From a virus: DNA of 25,638 nucleotides. The translations under genes were made by a program, and so were the position numbers. The stretch is from IMG/VR virus record IMGVR_UViG_3300031749_000033, positions 1 to 25,638 of that record. One strand, 5' to 3'. Positions within the stretch are counted from its first letter, which is position 1. The number at the start of each line of letters is the position of its first letter. The notes beneath the pieces are model-generated. The model was not told the origin of the DNA and searched no databases. It saw only the letters and a program-made list of their open reading frames with translations. Of this stretch, positions 23,621-25,638 are shown in pieces.

Positions 23621-23824
23621 TTATACTCCTGCAAATCTAAAAAATCCTTTGCCTTCTATATATAAATCATCTTTTGAACCTGTTTCTGTTTGAACTATTT
23701 TGACCTGCTCTTTTGTTATAGAATTACCATTTTCATCTACTGCCACAATATCTGGTATGCTGTTTAAATCAGTTACTTCAATCACATTTATTACCACACC
23801 ATCTTTTATGCAAGCTACTCTCAT
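23621..23824 (-). CDS. tail-fibre-associated small protein, 67 aa
   Basis: AAGGAGG precedes the ATG. The protein opens 'MRVACIKDGVVINVIEV', the [AI]-x-I-x-D-G-x-V-x-N-[VI]-I motif of small proteins found next to phage tail-fibre genes. It directly follows the fibre gene. It may be a fibre-tip component or a fibre assembly helper. Role inferred from the motif and neighbour. Confidence 0.65.
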   Translation of the reverse strand: MRVACIKDGVVINVIEVTDLNSIPDIVAVDENGNSITKEQVKIVQTETGSKDDLYIEGKGFFRFAGV

Positions 23825-23835
23825 AAATTACCTCC

Positions 23836-24699
23836 TTATGCTAAATATATAATTCTTACAAAGCCTTGTCTGCCATTACCACCTGCATATGCATCATTTG
23901 CTCCACCACCACCACTTCCATACGATACCCCTGCTGCACCAGGACCTGGTGATGCCGTTACAGGAGCTCCTCTACCAAACATTGAAGCCTGTCCTTTTGA
24001 GGTAATAACTACACTTGCCCCAATTAGACTTCCGCCAGGACCACCATCTAATGATAATAAACTTCCTGAGACACTTCCTGATATAAGAGTATTCCCGCCT
24101 GCACCACCTACACTGCCCTGAGCTCCACCAGAGCCACCTGCACCAACTGTAATGGTTAATGTTTCACCTGAGCTGACAGACAAAATTTTTATTTCTGCAC
24201 TGCCAGCATAACCTCCCATTCCGGTACCATTACTTACACTACCTGCTCCGCCTCCACCTCCTGCAATAGCTACAACCTGAATTTTTGTTACTCCAGAAGG
24301 AACTGTCCAAGTTCCACTTGCTGTAAATTCTACCTGATTAAAATTATGTAACCAACCTGTATCTAATTTACCAGTACTTAAAGCAATAGGTATAGCATTA
24401 GCAGTTGGCGTTAAAGAAGCATGAGCATTATCTACCTTATCTGCATTATCTGCATTACTTACTTTTGATTGCCAAGCAGAACCATCCCATTGCTTTATCA
24501 CTGGCGGAGATACTGAAATATCCAGCCATAACTGCCCTGCATAACTTGGTGTTGGTGCAGTTGAAGATACTGTTATTGCATTAGCTAATTGATTAAAATT
24601 ATCATCTAACCAGCTAAAAGGAATTGCATACTGCCCCTTCACTACTGAAACCTGTGAAGGAGTTATTAATGCAAAATTATGTGGCAACGATATCGGCAT
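23836..24699 (-). CDS. tail fibre / receptor-binding protein with glycine-rich tip
   Basis: The protein has 287 residues and is the first gene of the late operon. Residues 1-50 are a probable virion-attachment region. 'YAGQLWLDISVSPPVIKQWDG' (52-72) is a common fibre module. 'GTWTVPSGVTKIQVVAIAGGG' (about 128-148) opens a Gly-rich domain that runs to the end, with GGGG and GAGGSGG tracts and the closing 'GRQGFVRIIYLA'. Such domains form polyglycine-helix bundles in phage adhesins and carry host specificity in variable loops. The start has only a weak ribosome binding site (AGGA two bases away). Confidence 0.8.
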   Translation of the reverse strand: MPISLPHNFALITPSQVSVVKGQYAIPFSWLDDNFNQLANAITVSSTAPTPSYAGQLWLDISVSPPVIKQWDGSAWQSKVSNADNADKVDNAHASLTPTANAIPIALSTGKLDTGWLHNFNQVEFTASGTWTVPSGVTKIQVVAIAGGGGGAGSVSNGTGMGGYAGSAEIKILSVSSGETLTITVGAGGSGGAQGSVGGAGGNTLISGSVSGSLLSLDGGPGGSLIGASVVITSKGQASMFGRGAPVTASPGPGAAGVSYGSGGGGANDAYAGGNGRQGFVRIIYLA

Positions 24700-24746
24700 T
24701 CCTAACTTTCTATTAACATAAATTCATAAAAAAATCAAGCCCCAAT

Positions 24747-24775
24747 AATATACTTAATTGTTCAATATAATTCAA
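24747..24775 (-). promoter_or_regulatory. late operon promoter
   Basis: On the minus strand TTGAAT (24775-24770) and TATATT (24752-24747) are separated by exactly 17 bases, a good sigma-70-type promoter. It lies about 48 bases upstream of the tail fibre start, and transcription would begin near 24740. It is the only strong candidate ahead of the whole structural operon. It is embedded in direct repeats that may be regulator sites. Confidence 0.6.
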
Positions 24776-24800
24776 AATTGTTCAATATAGCTCAATTGAG
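24756..24800. repeat. paired 14-bp direct repeats plus palindrome at the late promoter
   Basis: AATTGTTCAATATA occurs at 24756-24769 and 24776-24789, exactly 20 bases apart (about two helical turns). The palindrome CTCAATTGAG follows at 24791-24800 and keeps the TCAATT core. One copy fills the promoter spacer and the other lies just upstream of the -35 box. This is the layout expected for a repressor or activator binding on one face of the DNA. Confidence 0.6.
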
Positions 24801-25003
24801 AAAAAAATAAAAGAATTGTAGAAAAATATACCCCCTGGGGAAAAAGAATAAGGGCAAAATTTTTAGCAGGCAAAAGCCCATTAGCATCCAAACTGGAGCC
24901 TAACTGAGATAAGAAAATAAAATTTTCAACATGCTGATATCCTGAACTGCTGAATTGATGAAAAAAATTCAATACAAAAAATAAATCTCTTTAGTGCTAA
25001 TTT

Positions 25004-25159
25004 TTTTCAAAATACCCCCATTTTTGCCGTATCCATTGCCGTTAAATCCGATAAAGTATTCAGCAAAATTGCCAGATTATGTTAAATTTTCATGCTTTTA
25101 AAAAGATAACTCATTGATTTTTAAAAATAATTTAATCTTGGCAAATAATTGCCGTATCC
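25004..25159. repeat. TTGCC iteron-like motif cluster
   Basis: TTGCCGTATCC occurs twice (25024-25034, 25149-25159). A variant TTGCCGTTAAATCC is at 25036-25049, TTGCCAGATT near 25069, and an inverted pair GGCAA-ATAA-TTGCC at 25140-25153. Clustered repeats of one short word in the divergent control region are typical of binding sites for an initiator or regulator. Spacing is irregular, so classical iterons are not certain. Confidence 0.5.
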
Positions 25160-25306
25160 TAATAAAAAGAATTCTGAATACTAATGCATATAATTGAGAA
25201 TGATTTTCAATATTCCCCCATATTTTAGTATGGGCTCACTGAAAAAAACTTCTCCTGGTGGATTCTACGAAGCGTTTTCTCTCTGGTAAAAGTATTTTTT
25301 TCTGTA

Positions 25307-25312
25307 TATAAT
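25307..25312 (+). promoter_or_regulatory. plus-strand -10 box upstream of purine repeat
   Basis: A perfect TATAAT at 25307-25312 is preceded by T-rich sequence, with only a poor -35 match (TGGTAA near 25284). A transcript starting here would begin almost immediately with the purine repeat. It would run about 300 bases before the first start codon, so it may produce a long leader or a small RNA. Confidence 0.35.
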
Positions 25313-25316
25313 ACAA

Positions 25317-25376
25317 GAAAAGAAAAAAAGAAAAGAAAAAAAGAAAAGAAAAAAAGAAAAGAAAAAAAGAAAAGAA
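25317..25376 (+). repeat. 13-bp purine tandem repeat, 4.6 copies
   Basis: The unit GAAAAGAAAAAAA starts at 25317, 25330, 25343, 25356 and, partially, 25369. The copies are perfect, giving 60 consecutive purines on the plus strand. It lies just after a TATAAT box and is followed by an alternating AT tract. Such homopurine DNA is easily melted, bent or able to form triplexes. It is also prone to copy-number change. Confidence 0.9.
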
Positions 25377-25453
25377 TATAGATATATACTATACTATATA
25401 TAGAAAGCTATGTTCTATAAAAAACAGAAAGATAATATAATATATACTTTCCT

Positions 25454-25482
25454 GTTTCAATTCCTATAAAAAATGTTTTAAT
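25454..25482 (-). repeat. weak CRISPR-repeat-like element, about 29 bp
   Basis: Read on the minus strand the element ends TATAGGAATTGAAAC, the same 3' end as the common 29-30-base repeats of many thermophilic Firmicutes (ending ATAAGGAATTGAAAC, with handle ATTGAAAC). The 5' half (ATTAAAACATTTTT) keeps only a general resemblance. It is a single copy in very AT-rich DNA, so chance similarity is a real possibility. Confidence 0.25.
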
Positions 25483-25560
25483 TTTTTAATAAAACTATAA
25501 AATTTTTAAATAATTCTTATTCTTCAATAACTTCTCTTTTCTCATGTAAATAAAAAGATA

Positions 25561-25589
25561 TTGACTTTTTACTTATAATTTGATAAATT
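25561..25589 (+). promoter_or_regulatory. early promoter before the 25622 gene
   Basis: TTGACT at 25561-25566 is followed after 17 bases by TAAATT at 25584-25589, a 5/6 and 4/6 match to the -35 and -10 consensus. The next gene has a near-perfect ribosome binding site (AAAGGAGGTG, 25608-25617) about 20 bases downstream. A second TATAAT at 25589-25594 is too far from the -35. It would start the rightward early arm. Confidence 0.5.
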
Positions 25590-25621
25590 ATAATTAAAAT
25601 AAACAGAAAGGAGGTGAAAAA

Positions 25622-25638
25622 ATGACACTTTCTATTTG
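25622..25638 (+). CDS. start of a plus-strand early gene, partial
   Basis: ATG at 25622, preceded by AAAGGAGGTG, opens a frame (M-T-L-S-I) that runs off the right edge. Only five codons are visible, so no function can be given. Its position after an early promoter makes it the first gene of the rightward arm. Confidence 0.6.

Larger units (their letters stand above)
24700..25621. other. 922-bp divergent non-coding control region
   Basis: No convincing gene lies between the tail fibre start and the plus-strand gene at 25622. The stretch separates the leftward late arm from the rightward early arm. It holds the late promoter with direct repeats, repeated TTGCC motifs and two TTTTCAA-C5-A elements, a CCCATA/TATGGG hairpin (25217-25234), a purine-rich tandem repeat, an AT-rich tract and an early promoter. 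This content would suit a replication origin, which remains unproven. Confidence 0.6.

Noticed and set aside
24831-24840. CCCCCTGGGG palindrome as a terminator or operator
   Set aside because: The arms are short with no T-run, and it occurs alone; not enough to assign a function.
24772-24972. 66-codon minus-strand frame upstream of the late promoter
   Set aside because: It begins with TTG without a ribosome binding site, ends inside the late promoter repeats, and has the Phe/Leu/Ser composition of AT-rich non-coding DNA.
25317-25376. Purine tandem repeat as a CRISPR array
   Set aside because: The 13-bp units are contiguous with no spacers, so it is a simple tandem repeat.
1-25638. tRNA genes, integrase, insertion sequences and attachment sites
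   Set aside because: No cloverleaf, recombinase motif, terminal inverted repeats or transposase-like frame was found on either strand when reading by eye.

Overview
The window is a low-GC segment (roughly one third G+C by eye) of a tailed bacteriophage or prophage. It encodes a complete virion-assembly operon: large terminase, portal, major capsid protein, tail adaptor and nozzle, internal virion proteins, tail fibre and a lysis cassette. Proteins are rich in Lys, Glu and Ile, arginine is mostly AGA, and almost every gene has an AAGGAGG-type ribosome binding site. This fits a phage of a low-GC, possibly thermophilic bacterium. The host cannot be named from the sequence. No integrase or attachment site was seen.

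Layout. (1) Bases 1-4088, plus strand: end of an early/recombination operon. It runs from the 3' end of a possible ssDNA-annealing protein gene, through several tiny hypotheticals, to a RecB/Cas4-type nuclease with Fe-S cysteines, small membrane proteins, a truncated RusA-like resolvase, a TnsA-like PD-(D/E)XK nuclease and a small Cys-rich protein. It ends at a hairpin plus T-tract at about 4091-4120. (2) Bases 24699 down to 4093, minus strand: one long late operon. Transcription order is tail fibre, fibre-associated protein, small basic proteins, coiled-coil membrane protein, 3-TM-type holin, lysozyme, portal, more small basic proteins, scaffold candidate, head-decoration-like protein, major capsid, adaptor, nozzle, two gp13-position proteins, three internal virion proteins, a 1238-residue virion protein, a small-terminase candidate, a membrane protein, the large terminase and three small genes. 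From portal to terminase the order follows the T7-like podovirus plan, but the tail fibre and lysis genes sit in front of the portal. (3) Bases 24700-25621: a non-coding, divergent control region. It holds a late promoter flanked by direct repeats, repeated TTGCC motifs, a 13-bp purine-rich tandem repeat and a plus-strand promoter. (4) From 25622: the first codons of a plus-strand gene. Plus-strand early genes at both edges and one minus-strand late arm suggest a circular or circularly permuted map with two divergent arms.

The most unusual signal is an isolated 36-bp element (23571-23606) with the length and ends of a CRISPR repeat (GTAGGAAAC...GGGATTGCGAC). It lies alone between two late genes, and a weaker repeat-like element with the ATTGAAAC-type end lies in the control region. 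Solitary repeats in phages are known as RNA-based anti-CRISPRs, and this phage also carries a Cas4-like nuclease. Also notable are four very basic miniproteins (29-63 residues) in the late operon and an internal promoter overlapping an 11-bp perfect inverted repeat.
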